A stretch of DNA of 64,000 nt from a virus: IMG/VR virus record IMGVR_UViG_3300034355_000696, positions 62,001 to 126,000 of that record, one strand, 5' to 3'. The notes beneath the pieces were generated by a model. The model made no database searches and was not told the origin of the DNA. It saw nothing but the letters and a program-made list of their open reading frames with translations. Position numbers and translations under genes: made by a program. This document shows positions 21,401 through 29,221 of the stretch, piece by piece. The number at the start of each line of letters is the position of its first letter. Position 1 is the stretch's first letter.

Positions 21401-23826
21401 GTCTAATGAATATGTTTAGAATGTCGATGCTTCAAATGGGATATGGTTTATCTAACATAGATAACTTCTCTCAGCAAGCAAACATTATGAATAAAGTATT
21501 AAATGACTCTATCTATTATTCATTAGGAAGACCTGGATCACTATTAAGAGCCATTGACAACCCATTCACTAGAGAGTATGGAGAACCAGTAGTCGAAGTA
21601 CGTGAACCATTTCAGAAAATACACTACATAAGTTCATTCTCAACTATTATAGCTAATAATATACAAGAGACTATAACCAATGTAGCAACTCAGGTAACCG
21701 CTGTATCTGAAGGAAAGTATCCAGTAACAGTAGCTTTAGATAAAAGTATTCCAGCAGAAAGACAGGTTGAGAAAACTGTAGAGACTGGTTTATTCTTTGA
21801 TAACATAGCTGGCGAAGGTCTATTCGGAATTGCTCAACCGTTATTCCATCCAATAGAATTTGCAAGAGGAGCAATAAAACTATCTCAAGGTGCGCCAGAT
21901 GAACTAATGGCAAGAAGAGTTGGTCTAGCTCATCTTAAGGAATCTCTAAAAGATATTTATTCTGGAGAGTTAATTGTAATAGGAAGCGCAGATATAAGAC
22001 CTCATGACTTAGTTTACCTCGCTGATGTTTATGAAAGAATGTATGGAATTTTTGAAGTCGAACAGGTTGTTCATCATTTTACTCCAAATATGGGATTCAT
22101 AACGTCTATCACACCTAATGCTCTTGTGACTATAAATGATCCAGCAAGATGGTTTATGTCTAGTTGGATTCATTCTTGGATGTCAATTCAGAATATAAGA
22201 AATGATACAAGAAGTTTGATTAATTCAGTTCAAGCTGGAAGCACTGGAATCTTGTCTGGTGGAGACATTTCTGTTGACGGTATGTCAGAAGCGCTAAGAT
22301 CACAGATGATGGGTGGTGTGCAATTTACTCATGGATCAAGTGCACTTATGTCCGACATAATGGCGAACTTTGCAGCCGAAGGATTAACAGATGCCCAATC
22401 TCAAATAGAGAATCAGATGAAGCAAAACTCTGAAAATGGAATTAGCTTAACCGGAATTGCAGCAACATACTTAACTACAGTTGGCCTAACTGCAGCAACA
22501 GCAGCAATCCCCGGTGGCGCAATTGCTGCCGGAATTGCTGGTGCAGTAGCATCTGATTTATTTTGGAAAGGCTGGAAGTGGGTCAGGGACAACGTTTTGG
22601 ATCAACACGGCTGCTATATATCTTATCTAAATAAGAATGGTCAACCAATGGACGCAAGTCTTGCTATAAATCAAGGAATGGTTGTTGGCAGATACCATAC
22701 AAAGAGACTTCTTCCTGGAATTTTAGGAGTAAAGAGTAAGGTTAGAACCGTTGACGGCAATGCATTTATTAGAAATGATGATTTACTTAAGAGTCTTGGC
22801 TGGAAAGAAAAAGAAATAACTGACTTAGTAAGATACGTGAGTTATGAAAATGCATTAGTTAATGCTGAAGTATTAAAGTACTCTGGAACTGGCCCAGATA
22901 AAACTGGCTTAAACCAATACTTTAAAGTGATATGTAAATTACATAATGTTATAGATGGTGATGAAATAGAAGTAGTAGACTTAATGAATCCAACTGGTCA
23001 ACCTTTTAAGGTTAGACTAGAGGGAATAATAGCTTCAAGTCTTGGTACTTTCCAAGCGTACACAAATACTTCTATACAAGCTGGGTATAAGCCAGATGAT
23101 CCAACAACTGCAATAAATGTTAATTCACCAGGTGGAAGAGCAGCAATCTTCGTAAGTGAAAGACTCAGAGATAAGCCTTTTGTTATTAGAGTTTCTCCCA
23201 ATGATCAATCTTCAACTTCTATTTATACAGAAGATGATTTATCCCCTGGATCAAGAATCAATAATACAAATAGTTACTTCAAGGGTGTTAACTACGGAGA
23301 TCAAGAAAGAGAAAAATCTTTAGGAACAGTATTCTATAGAATGCTTGATGAAGATAAAGAAACAAATATTTCCATAATAAGATCTTTCTTTGTTCAAAAT
23401 CTTGGCTTAAGCATCATACAGAAAAAAGAAAAATTCAAAAAAAATCTTTATGGAGAATCAGTATTTGGTCAAAAGTTTGATGAAATATATAATTCAATAT
23501 ACACTTCTAATATGGAGAATCATTTTGAGATTACTGGAGAAACAGATCCGCTATTAACTATAACCAATGACGAAAGAAAATTGTTTAATGATTTAGTTAA
23601 CTTTAAAATATTAGAAGTTCTTTATTCAAAAGCTTCAGAATGGCCATATATTTCTTGGGATGAGTACTATAATGACGGAGCGCCAGCGACTCTTAATTGG
23701 GAGCTAGTAACAAATAACTTAGCCCAAGTGTATACTGTAGATCTACTAAGAGAAAGAGCATCTACTGGCGGCTTAGATAGATCTATACCAACGCCAAGCT
23801 ATGTTCAACAAAAGAGTGGATTATAA
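12445..23826 (+). CDS. giant baseplate hub-type protein (3793 aa)
   Basis: A single uninterrupted frame with no in-frame CGG. Residues around 1560-1610 (RLKPGVRVHLRVGYGANP, then VFNGVITEVELGEIVTVTC) and around 3170-3230 (GELIVIGSADIRPHDLVYLAD) resemble the hub folds of phage gp27/gpD/XkdQ-type proteins. Residues 655-668 carry a calcium-loop pattern, DTDRDGDVTQDD. Gly/Ala-rich hydrophobic stretches lie at about 1852-1907 and 3342-3375. Residues about 3493-3630 resemble a staphylococcal-nuclease fold (VIDGDEIEVVD, then FKVRLEGI), but the usual PE glutamate is missing after the RL motif. A short motif, GTADS(I/M)ERQ, occurs twice near residues 2552 and 2782. The protein precedes the lysin, spike and wedge genes, which fits a central baseplate role. 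It is several times longer than ordinary hub proteins and may combine several of them. Confidence 0.7.
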   Translation: MTINQEAFYYIKEQFTTKQQVDDYVLEIQQVTLNANSNIQPGPALAKLQTVLPGFAGTIGVWAGVERLPWGIKIAPPDFNDIAWRNAAIAAIKIQDTKMNAENDITYIVGILKKFDKKIPTKNVDLTDVAYAKAFEAWYSAAYSKVDSCWHYIESASAMASFIAERVKNFNIDSDNPEDVQEPPAVDENSLGTTIERAAALEEFIRRGAAIIGFDHSDNSYSSISQYYESLVRKNNASFVYDKAFQDNYVNQFIAVASPSTDIYKLNDTYQKSLFDKIEASGLFDLLSYIDAMQAFGRARLSTLERVTGSAGAANVLDGVRDTGWLQQLTVVLQRLSRDPVTLATIYRYFPELVNFFFAALAATADYSNGGKGGGSEDKLNDGQAVLNDLMAALGQVNGENIFTGAWDLINTGQRIEKAIAEFPFRQNIPPSSPDIFHLRLGAANFYVPPIGIDVQTQFKTSSLGEGALRQKNSPKFNSGYKHTTVSMQLFFPNYEEIWGISIEDASKITLKDNFTIDFSGNGDNEEKIDKFLSSLRGLVAAFKYAPFLPIRNHYLNSVYGITGVALQGMSISTIPSYPFALVVTLNLYNFNHKPFLPMLNDFNQAIHWGKFRQYMGKAAGALHNYINEEFLMFGKEGLLNATKDAMVSVAEAMLDTDRDGDVTQDDLRGIQAASDRLSAQAGISPSKIVNDALLGYKNEVFTTNVVREWTNGSNLSFYMPAETQTKIFTPDVSGFQSAEEKGLTDTGRSFWNQMLANFGIDINESAGYHRDLDSVITTSTGNIVEYTVNQKIVQSIDILTAGRNTTDFQKKAYDFIITSFIFQNPQLDSDRKAYLRDFDRTENAYEDTERYVFGAIVFQDETLSQIKSFFKSKALSTTSYLDFLVDEYLQKRAINAGKTKDDEWKENERSIIKKQFAAGYSSMVYERFFKAGPIRDLMEAARERNGSFHIREWEVPMIRVDIDPANAIVTDVSISMSNNIIPLQVQMQDEPTYQHIGGGDSYINISMKVFGEKELIKLRKIFDHINGLARLEHAAGVMGFLGIKNIITALAGVKYVLPLSFNVSTIPNFPHVYDVSLRLVDFDIFQQKREQLSSDQQRKMIEEFGTKKNPFLRMKQLWGSFNSYPDFPLEIRNKDSEVVGCLDPDFYFRSFEMFDRDVIRSVTENKGKLSRLNTFNVDPSKEITVVTPYGSMTHKGSAVVAKFREYILNDQLDELKAYSRGTLGLKASETASYIMEALLDVDQPHDKFLLNYVDSLDEGEFDTKDLADSSWRLSSGQLKAGDLSSSNEEARSKLQASLGGTADGFAEDGYISFSPDELDAHAIINTFPSAELGDPKIPSMIHTADGYQFGYIDKKNGRFYLTVDDVAVKKDSSVEYVGITDTQTPDVGTTKSLTGVPGAKALSEYQYSYSSGDEGKPETMKSNGNSKSVTDHWEKMMVDTQYRDISGRMVRAFPTYMLWLIDEKNFAGTKLFDNFYGLQSIIDFSVVSSEDILGDTLVFRASNMYAKLSTKEATTIFSGSGETEDKPGVDKLSLTSGLEQVIDRTLNFARNQLGHMESQYIVDIENIRLKPGVRVHLRVGYGANPNSLHTVFNGVITEVELGEIVTVTCQSDAIELSPVVNSVDKKGSSGHIDGGLNTGLYLSEPRDLMVRLLSMGTSRTREAFAHATRGTVFSENKFGIKHFGMMLYEPLTDAERNKNAGIRNAASDAYLAVGQGSGITGGAGTVAGVLNPFGDNSNGTGIGGSPFGIDVRLPMVGIMRTMWSNFAAQPDLELFKRNIYPGNGTGVAQFLGGDLGDGWSNAASLTPEDMPNPRLDYQNRLTDSSWNNLLQRYDGGSKNASAAIDNLTLGMEARASGGTAAAVLGGGLLAAGTALAIGTGGIALPFIGGAMAVGGGASLLGGLSGRGGVNIWKTFGLISDLDDDMAGFDEVSFRAQTYMKSVWDLFQMCARLLPNYIVAVRPFEDRSTVFYGKPHWLYTSAVVPITTGFPSEDKAVRLGLKRPSYRSPDSELMDLLTKVNKQSNSTADYEAFKQGQNPSISISEIVKQQSSYSDIYAPAGILRGKVINFLDPWRTAYYGNSKTTKEQLTNDILSEIPKNKGYVTVGFHLPIDSTGQNASEVDIEKMKSLHVEIPQMPLRFSFPFFTDRVAGAVLLDYAFYALSNNRSGEGDDRLKTGTIHDGDKDFEKLGHDTLYTSLLDTEASLIASSLTDQREGGTEDEFVINLAAVSFTAAVNPINSFGNDKFIFDLSTSGVTGSKSLIRMPLPSLLEQVRGIEKLEGSWEYEYINQRTITSGSPFSYRDWGSPASALDEQFYIAMRWPYEITEDKDDEIFKKFKDEYFPDRDVNQFYGKPKDYKNRKVLVYSPTTRTAVVCKPAYFLWGTDKADLINGSLAANDNTDSENRTDDNFINFKSDSFKEVDLAAVVSPDAAYYLGVMHLTENEKEYFGSENDKIGNDNNHANASAQALAKAGLAPTPMPRDCYFTFVDDSVPLGVVTTIYNPANEFKYNGETHVDMDYFIGFGAFASEGDGKLIAEKATKAGMQKLGLSGTADSIERQLELLNERPTAFTNTQWQEYIPVTGITLLDQGHFAEAAARGGNILAGKEQENSYFDYIINEEYSALEREALYTVLDAELRSTGDEDTGTGRERFAPVYDPAAPESIKAREFFDEGFSASTHVIAGNGRTLSQANDVWDQFRFNYHNEIAIKKIFFDAFGMDPDDITPLPDFLITILRNPKANPDIFKLFSANGPDSTAVDEFSLLLGSDFIANPNQRTGIPYGTADSMERQIESGSGSLVSSDTVKQAIEFARKNLVDAPLDEGGLVRYFDALVKTKYKKLGLFLQSQSNLSLILGADVGGGQPKVDDIIKDNFTPKQVFLLIVGMFRQAMWQDAYARAWLVLKPNRQYASDDMWDFSPVHKIFAAFIDPNQDYASNKRKFLKLLADNKGEGNSAGNVVGVLTHNIDSFWDQNIGPLFTALSDGLSGLMNMFRMSMLQMGYGLSNIDNFSQQANIMNKVLNDSIYYSLGRPGSLLRAIDNPFTREYGEPVVEVREPFQKIHYISSFSTIIANNIQETITNVATQVTAVSEGKYPVTVALDKSIPAERQVEKTVETGLFFDNIAGEGLFGIAQPLFHPIEFARGAIKLSQGAPDELMARRVGLAHLKESLKDIYSGELIVIGSADIRPHDLVYLADVYERMYGIFEVEQVVHHFTPNMGFITSITPNALVTINDPARWFMSSWIHSWMSIQNIRNDTRSLINSVQAGSTGILSGGDISVDGMSEALRSQMMGGVQFTHGSSALMSDIMANFAAEGLTDAQSQIENQMKQNSENGISLTGIAATYLTTVGLTAATAAIPGGAIAAGIAGAVASDLFWKGWKWVRDNVLDQHGCYISYLNKNGQPMDASLAINQGMVVGRYHTKRLLPGILGVKSKVRTVDGNAFIRNDDLLKSLGWKEKEITDLVRYVSYENALVNAEVLKYSGTGPDKTGLNQYFKVICKLHNVIDGDEIEVVDLMNPTGQPFKVRLEGIIASSLGTFQAYTNTSIQAGYKPDDPTTAINVNSPGGRAAIFVSERLRDKPFVIRVSPNDQSSTSIYTEDDLSPGSRINNTNSYFKGVNYGDQEREKSLGTVFYRMLDEDKETNISIIRSFFVQNLGLSIIQKKEKFKKNLYGESVFGQKFDEIYNSIYTSNMENHFEITGETDPLLTITNDERKLFNDLVNFKILEVLYSKASEWPYISWDEYYNDGAPATLNWELVTNNLAQVYTVDLLRERASTGGLDRSIPTPSYVQQKSGL

Positions 23827-23828
23827 TA

Positions 23829-26583
23829 ATGTCTGATTTTAATTTTAGCTTAAATGACCTTAATGACTCAACTGCTTTTATATCAAAATTGTCAGAAGGC
23901 TACAACCCTAATGGAACGGCCAGCTTAGTCACTTCAGCCTCAAAAGAAGATTATGCAAATCAGACGTTAACGTCTAGAAATTTAACAGATATAATGGCTG
24001 GACGGAGCATTAACTAGAAACCCAGCAGCGCTAGCAGACGCATCAACAAAATTCGTTAGGTCGTCTCTTCATTCCATATTAGCAACAGGCATTCAATCAG
24101 GAGATGCTTTCCAAGTAGCTAATCCAGATTATCAGGGGCCTGGAGATTTAGAAGTGCTAAAGGGTGACCAGGCATACTTAAAGGTAGTTTCTCAGTCTTT
24201 AGTTGGAACTGGTTTTGCACCAACGTCAGTTATGAATCCTTTGTTAGAATCAACAAATGGAAAATGGCCAGGAAACGATAAGTCTAAAGTTGGAGATTCT
24301 ACTGGAGCACTATTTACCCACAATAGCACCGCCTACACAATAGATGTCCAGGCTCCAGGTTTAGGAGAAAGAGCTATAGCTACAGATGAAGAATTAAGCG
24401 AAGAAGAAAAACAAATATATATAGATAGAGGAACACTTCTTAAACAATCCATCAATGAACCAGCTTTAACTCTTGGGTTTCAATTTGACATACCAAACGT
24501 ACTATCTTCTTATTCTTTTGTGCAAACAAATTCATACTACACAGATGAATCTAATCCAACTGAGAATTCTGTTGAATCATCATTAATAAGCGCTCCTCAA
24601 AAAAAGGCATACATTAGTGCTTCTTTGATTGAATGCTTATTGATGATGACAGATGTAAATAAAGGTGTTAAATTAAATGGCACGTTTGCCCTTAATAGGG
24701 CAGTGTTGTCAGAAAGTGACAAAACAAGCAGGCATTCAAATCCAGAAAGTGGAATTGATAAAAATAATAAAAATTCTATATCTGATCATGTTTTTGGAAG
24801 AGCGTTTGACATTAGATCAGTTGGCGACTATGGAGTAATAAGAGGCAAAGAGAGATATGCAATTGCCTTAGATATTGTTTTACAAAAGTTAAACACAATG
24901 CCACAACCCCTAATGCCAGATCTTATAGTCATTGACCCAGACGTTGCAAAGGATAAAGGAATTGGAGAAGGTTTTGAGTCAGTTGATACTGCAATCAAAA
25001 CACAATATCCAAATCTAAAATATGTTAACTTTGAATTTGGTCCAGAGCATACGGAAAATATTCATATTAGCTTTAGCCCACAAAGAGGTGGTAAGTACAT
25101 TGGTTCTGGTGGCTGGAAAACCTCTGATGCTTCAGCTCAACAATTAGATGAAAATGGAAACCCAATAGATAATTCAGCAAGTCTGACATCAGCAAAAGAA
25201 AAAGCCTATAAAAATTATAAAAATGGTGGTCCAGCAATAACACTATATGAATTATTTATAATGCTTTCTCAAGAAGGTCCATTTTCTGACGAGGCAGCAG
25301 CAATTTTTTGCGCTGTAGCAGGAAGAGAGAGTGGAGCCAGTCCAGCAGGTTATAACGGCAAATGTTTCGATAACAAGACAAGTTGGGGTGGTGACGTTTC
25401 AATTGGAATGTTTCAGTATAATTTGATTTCCTTAATCAAGAGGTCGACCAACGCATCAAACGACGTGCCAATTTACTATGATGGTTCTGCTGCAACAAAG
25501 CAATTAGTTAAAGCTCACAGGTTAATGTACTCTGCTACTGAAGCTTCTTCCTGGGATCCCAACGCTGTAGCAAAAAAATTAGTAGAAATTTATAACACTA
25601 ATAGCAATAAAGAAGAATCAAAGTCTACTACCGATGACAGGTTGTGGTTCCCAATTAATCAAGTTTGGATGCTGATGGATAAGTGGGGCAGAAAAGATTT
25701 TAAAAACGTAAATAAGATAGATGCATCTAATGGTTTTTTCCATTGGGGAGATTATGATAACTCAGATAAAACACCAAGATCTGATTGTGGATTTATATTC
25801 GGAACAAAATTTCAAAATGCTGTTAACGTATATTTAACAACAGGAAAACCTATAGAAACACTAGAAGATTGGGTTAGAGTAAATTTTAAAAAGAATAATA
25901 AAAGAACAATAAACTATATAGAACAGTGGATGGATGGAACTGTTTTCTATGATCACGCTAAAGATGGTTCATTGATAAACGAAGGCGCTAGTGGAATAAT
26001 TACATATGAGGTAGATGTAGTTAGTTCGCAAAGTGCCGGAGGAGATGGATCTCCTGCATCTTTTACTAAGAACCAAATTGAAGAAGCTGCAGACTGGATT
26101 AGCACTAATAAGATTCCTCAATGGCTTTCTAAATATCGTTCAGATCTTGACGGCAACTTTGGTTGCGATAGATTTGCCAGAGTTCTTTCAGCTGCTTTGG
26201 GATTATTTGGCCCAGCACAAACTGCACTATTTGCAGATGAGTGGACAGCTGCAGGTAACGAAGGCTCATATACAGTCTCTACGCCTAGTCTTAGTCAATT
26301 CCTAACAGCGGGAGAACACTTGTCTAATCTAAAATCGAGTGCTTCATTCTATGGACCAGAGACTGAAAACGGAAAGAACCCACCAGCTGGTTATTTGGTA
26401 TTTTGGCAGGGTGGGACTGATGACTATGGCCACGTAGGAGTTTCAATAGGAAATGGTCAGTACGTTGACCAGCATGATGAAAGTGAAGGGTCTGATAGAC
26501 CAAGACCAAGAAATATAAATTCAACAACTTTCCCAGGAAGCAAGTACACCTACGCTGGAGCATCGTCTATATGGAGCGCATAA
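23829..26583 (+). CDS. tail-associated lysin with peptidase, lysozyme-like and CHAP/NlpC-like domains (917 aa), one CGG +1 recoding site
   Basis: The ATG at 23829 comes 2 bases after the hub stop. The zero frame ends after 62 codons, and CGGA at 24003-24006 joins it to the frame ending at 26583. Residues about 255-420 look like a VanY/M15 peptidase: the SxHxxGxAxD-type motif appears as SDHVFGRAFDI near 318, and a later His is in NIHISF near 411. Residues about 470-650 resemble a lysozyme or transglycosylase (GRESGASPAGYN near 498, then GDVSIGMFQYN). Residues about 777-917 resemble a CHAP or NlpC/P60 amidase, with Cys in FGCDRFARVL and His in YGHVGVSIG. These would cut host peptidoglycan during infection. 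The catalytic part has no convincing own start, so making the whole lysin appears to need the shift. Confidence 0.78.
24003..24006 (+). other. CGGA +1 recoding site 4
   Basis: Zero frame is GGA CGG AGC ATT AAC TAG. The four-base reading gives GGA CGGA GCA TTA ACT AGA AAC CCA and remains open to 26583. The predicted junction is DIMAG-(R)-ALTRNPAA. All three catalytic domains of the lysin lie downstream. Confidence 0.87.
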
Positions 26584-26594
26584 GGAGATAAGTA

Positions 26595-26957
26595 ATGAAA
26601 CAGTATCCAAAATTTGATGAAAAATTAAATTCACACATTAGCAATAATCAGCTTCAGCAATCTAAGACAAGATCTGGAACTATTATGTCATACAATAAAA
26701 TGACTAATACAGCTGTAATTATCTTAGATGATAGGATGACAAATCAAGTTGGTAATATAATAAGAGGAGTTCCATGTCCATCCACCCTCGGTGTGCAAAG
26801 TGTTGCGCCAACAGCCGGCACAAGATGTATAGTTGGCTTTGCTGACGCCAATGAAAGGTTTCCACATATAGTATCATATATGGACGATACAAATAGCGTA
26901 GGAAGATATATGCCCAACTACAGTGTAGACACTGGTGTGCCAAAGTTTATGGTTTAA
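26595..26957 (+). CDS. baseplate spike-type OB-fold protein (gpV/gp5 N-terminal-like)
   Basis: This 120-residue protein is preceded by an AGGAG site at 26583-26588. The pattern is that of the OB-fold at the start of phage spike proteins. There is a beta strand with SGTIMSYNKMTNTAVIIL, a loop rich in turn residues, then APTAGTRCIVGFADANERFP and HIVSYMDD, close to the 'p..G..v.v.f..g....P.i' pattern of gpV/gp5 relatives. Such proteins sit at the tip of the tail and plug the hub. Its place directly after the lysin and before the gp25-like gene fits. The fold assignment comes from motif reading only. Confidence 0.55.
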   Translation: MKQYPKFDEKLNSHISNNQLQQSKTRSGTIMSYNKMTNTAVIILDDRMTNQVGNIIRGVPCPSTLGVQSVAPTAGTRCIVGFADANERFPHIVSYMDDTNSVGRYMPNYSVDTGVPKFMV

Positions 26958-26958
26958 A

Positions 26959-27663
26959 ATGTCAGAAAAAATTCACGCACAAAAGTCTTTTGAATCAGTA
27001 GCTGGCAAGACCGCTTCTGAGATAGATGAATTAAGCAGAAGGAAAAACTTTTCCCAAAGAGAAGTAGGGTTAACTCATCCAGATAATCCATCTTTTATAA
27101 GACTAACAGATTCTGGTGATATAGAAATATTTTCAGCGCCTGGAGTAGGTATAGTTATAAATGGATCAACAAAAACCATTTCTCTTTTTGCGGATAATAT
27201 TAAGTTTTTTACAAAAGAAGATGGTTTAAAATGGAACTCTATGGAATTCAATCATTCGGCAACTGTGTTTTCGGAGCCAGCATTTGTCAGCGCAAATGAT
27301 AAATCTTATAATCCAGCTTTTTTAAATATGGATCATTACATAAAGAATCTAGATTTAATAGACCAAGAAGATTCACAACAGGCAGTTACTATTAACGGCA
27401 CGTACGCTTATAGAGAAACAACTAACACTGATGTTGTCTCGGTGGATGTATTGGAAAATTCTTCATTAGATAATGATTTTACAAAAGAAGATATTATTAA
27501 ATTAGATTCTTTTTGGGATAGGAACTCTTCTGCGCTGTTTAATGCAGAGAGTATGTCAAAGGCTAATTTGATAAATAGCATAAGAAATCTAATGTCTAAT
27601 GGGCGCTCGATAAACCAGGCGTTAGATATTGTTAAAGAAAGCATAGGAGATAATAATGTCTGA
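26959..27663 (+). CDS. baseplate protein of unknown function
   Basis: I take the ATG at 26959, immediately after the previous stop (ATGTCAGAA). An upstream in-frame GTG at 26935 would add 8 unlikely residues. The protein has about 234 aa. The central part (FIRLTDSGDIEIFSAPGVGIVINGSTKTISLF, split here as one beta-rich stretch) looks like the short beta segments found in spike or baseplate-associated proteins. The C-terminal third is helical and ends in a basic/acidic helix. The gene overlaps the gp25-like gene by 8 bases, so the two are probably translated together. Confidence 0.6.
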   Translation: MSEKIHAQKSFESVAGKTASEIDELSRRKNFSQREVGLTHPDNPSFIRLTDSGDIEIFSAPGVGIVINGSTKTISLFADNIKFFTKEDGLKWNSMEFNHSATVFSEPAFVSANDKSYNPAFLNMDHYIKNLDLIDQEDSQQAVTINGTYAYRETTNTDVVSVDVLENSSLDNDFTKEDIIKLDSFWDRNSSALFNAESMSKANLINSIRNLMSNGRSINQALDIVKESIGDNNV

Positions 27664-28036
27664 TTTTTACATCAGCCTTAGTGGTGATTTAGTAGTAAAT
27701 GGATCTGGAGATTTGGGCTTAGTTCAATCTATGTCAGAAAAAGATATACAGCATGTATATATGAGGTTGATGACTGAGCCAGGTGACTTCTTTATTTACC
27801 CTCAGCTAGGGACTCAACTGTCGATGCTATACGGAATGCCTCAAAACCCTCAAACCGGTGACTTCGGCAAAAGATTAATTCGTGCAGCCCTAGAAAGAGA
27901 AGGGGTTTTTAAAAATAGACAAATTACTATTGAAGCAGTACCGGTTTCCGCAGACTCCATTAGATTTGATGTTTATTTAATGGGTGATTTAAATGAACCT
28001 ACGATATTGTCAATAACACAAGACTTAGGAGCCTAG
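27656..28036 (+). CDS. gp25-like baseplate wedge protein
   Basis: This 126-residue protein begins with a repeated sheet pattern (DLVVNGSGDLGLVQS) followed by helix and the motif RLMTEPGDFFIYPQLGTQL. It then has RAALEREGVFKNRQITIEAV, typical of the GPW/gp25 or DUF2634 (XkdS) lysozyme-like wedge family. These proteins form part of the baseplate wedge and help trigger sheath contraction. Length and position directly before the J-like protein match the usual gp25-gpJ pair. The gene overlaps the previous one by 8 bases. Confidence 0.85.
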   Translation: MSDFYISLSGDLVVNGSGDLGLVQSMSEKDIQHVYMRLMTEPGDFFIYPQLGTQLSMLYGMPQNPQTGDFGKRLIRAALEREGVFKNRQITIEAVPVSADSIRFDVYLMGDLNEPTILSITQDLGA

Positions 28037-28037
28037 A

Positions 28038-29198
28038 GTGGTATCAGTTAACATAAAGAGTAAAGAGCAAATGCTCGTAGCTACTCTCAACGCCCTGCAA
28101 AAAAACGCAGGAATTAGCGCTATTTCTCCTGGATCAATAGCCAGAGCTTTTGCGGAAGCAATTCATTCTGAAATTAGCGATCTTTACAACTCCTTAAAGG
28201 TGAGCATAGAGCAGTCTAATCTCTCAACAGCTTCAGGAATCAATCTAGATATGATAGGCACCCTGTATAACGTACAGCGTAGAACTATATCATCTGAGCT
28301 GGTCCCAGAAAGAGTTACTGGAAATATAGAATTTTATTTAAATACAACTCATAGTTCGACAGTAACCATTCCAAAAGGAACGCTTGTATACAACGATGCC
28401 ACAGCGTTTTCTTCAACTCAGTATCAATATGAACTAAATTCAGATATCGTTATAGCAACCGGTAACACAAGGGCCTATGGATCAGTTAAAGCAAAATTTG
28501 CAGATAATAATGTGACCGCAGCTAGAAACACCTTGGTGAGACATAATTTCATATCACCTCCGGGTATCGTAGTGTACTGTAATAATCCAAAGGAAGTTTA
28601 CAGTAGCCTTAACTCAGAATCTGATGATAACTATAGAAGAAGAATAGTTTCAGCAATTAGAGGCTCTGCATCAGGTACCGCAGAATCTGTTAGGTTTGCA
28701 GCCTTATCAGTTAAGGGTGTCAGGGATGTAAAAATAAGAGAAGCTTCTCTTGGTGTTGGCACATGCGATATAGTGGTTATACCAGAAACACAAGCTGGGA
28801 TAAGTATAATGAGCCAGTTGGTTTACGAGAAGATTAAAGCCGTTAAACCGGTTGGTATCAATATGAACCTGAGAGTGGCTACTAAAAAATTAGTAGATGT
28901 TTCAGCCACCTTAACATTAAGAGAAGGAACAACAGGAGCAATTGCTAGGAGTGTGGAAAATCAGTCAAAGATTTTCTTAAATAGATATTTAAACAGTCTT
29001 ACAATTGGTGACTCAGTTTCAATATCGGAAATAGAAAGACAGATGAAGCTTTCTTCAGAGCTAATTATGTCTGTCACTGTTGGTAATATTAAAGTAGACA
29101 ATAGAAATATACCTAATAAAGATTATAGACTATCTGATGATAAAAGTTACATGGCTGCTGGTACGCTTAGCCTATTCTCTGTTATAATGGGAGCGTAA
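28038..29198 (+). CDS. baseplate J-like protein (gp6/gpJ family)
   Basis: A GTG start at 28038 lies 1 base after the gp25-like stop, with AGGAG just upstream. The 386 aa show the J-family order. An N-terminal helical region has SPGSIARAFAEAIHSEI and LDMIGTLYNVQR. A beta domain follows with TIPKGTLVYNDATAF. Then comes the typical ESDDNYRRRIVSAIRGSASG and AESVRFAALSVKGVRDVKI, and a C-terminal helical part near INMNLRVATKK. J-family proteins bridge baseplate wedges and surround the hub. Length is normal for the family. Confidence 0.88.
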   Translation: MVSVNIKSKEQMLVATLNALQKNAGISAISPGSIARAFAEAIHSEISDLYNSLKVSIEQSNLSTASGINLDMIGTLYNVQRRTISSELVPERVTGNIEFYLNTTHSSTVTIPKGTLVYNDATAFSSTQYQYELNSDIVIATGNTRAYGSVKAKFADNNVTAARNTLVRHNFISPPGIVVYCNNPKEVYSSLNSESDDNYRRRIVSAIRGSASGTAESVRFAALSVKGVRDVKIREASLGVGTCDIVVIPETQAGISIMSQLVYEKIKAVKPVGINMNLRVATKKLVDVSATLTLREGTTGAIARSVENQSKIFLNRYLNSLTIGDSVSISEIERQMKLSSELIMSVTVGNIKVDNRNIPNKDYRLSDDKSYMAAGTLSLFSVIMGA

Positions 29199-29221
29199 AC
29201 TAGTAGAAAAGGTGTAAATTA

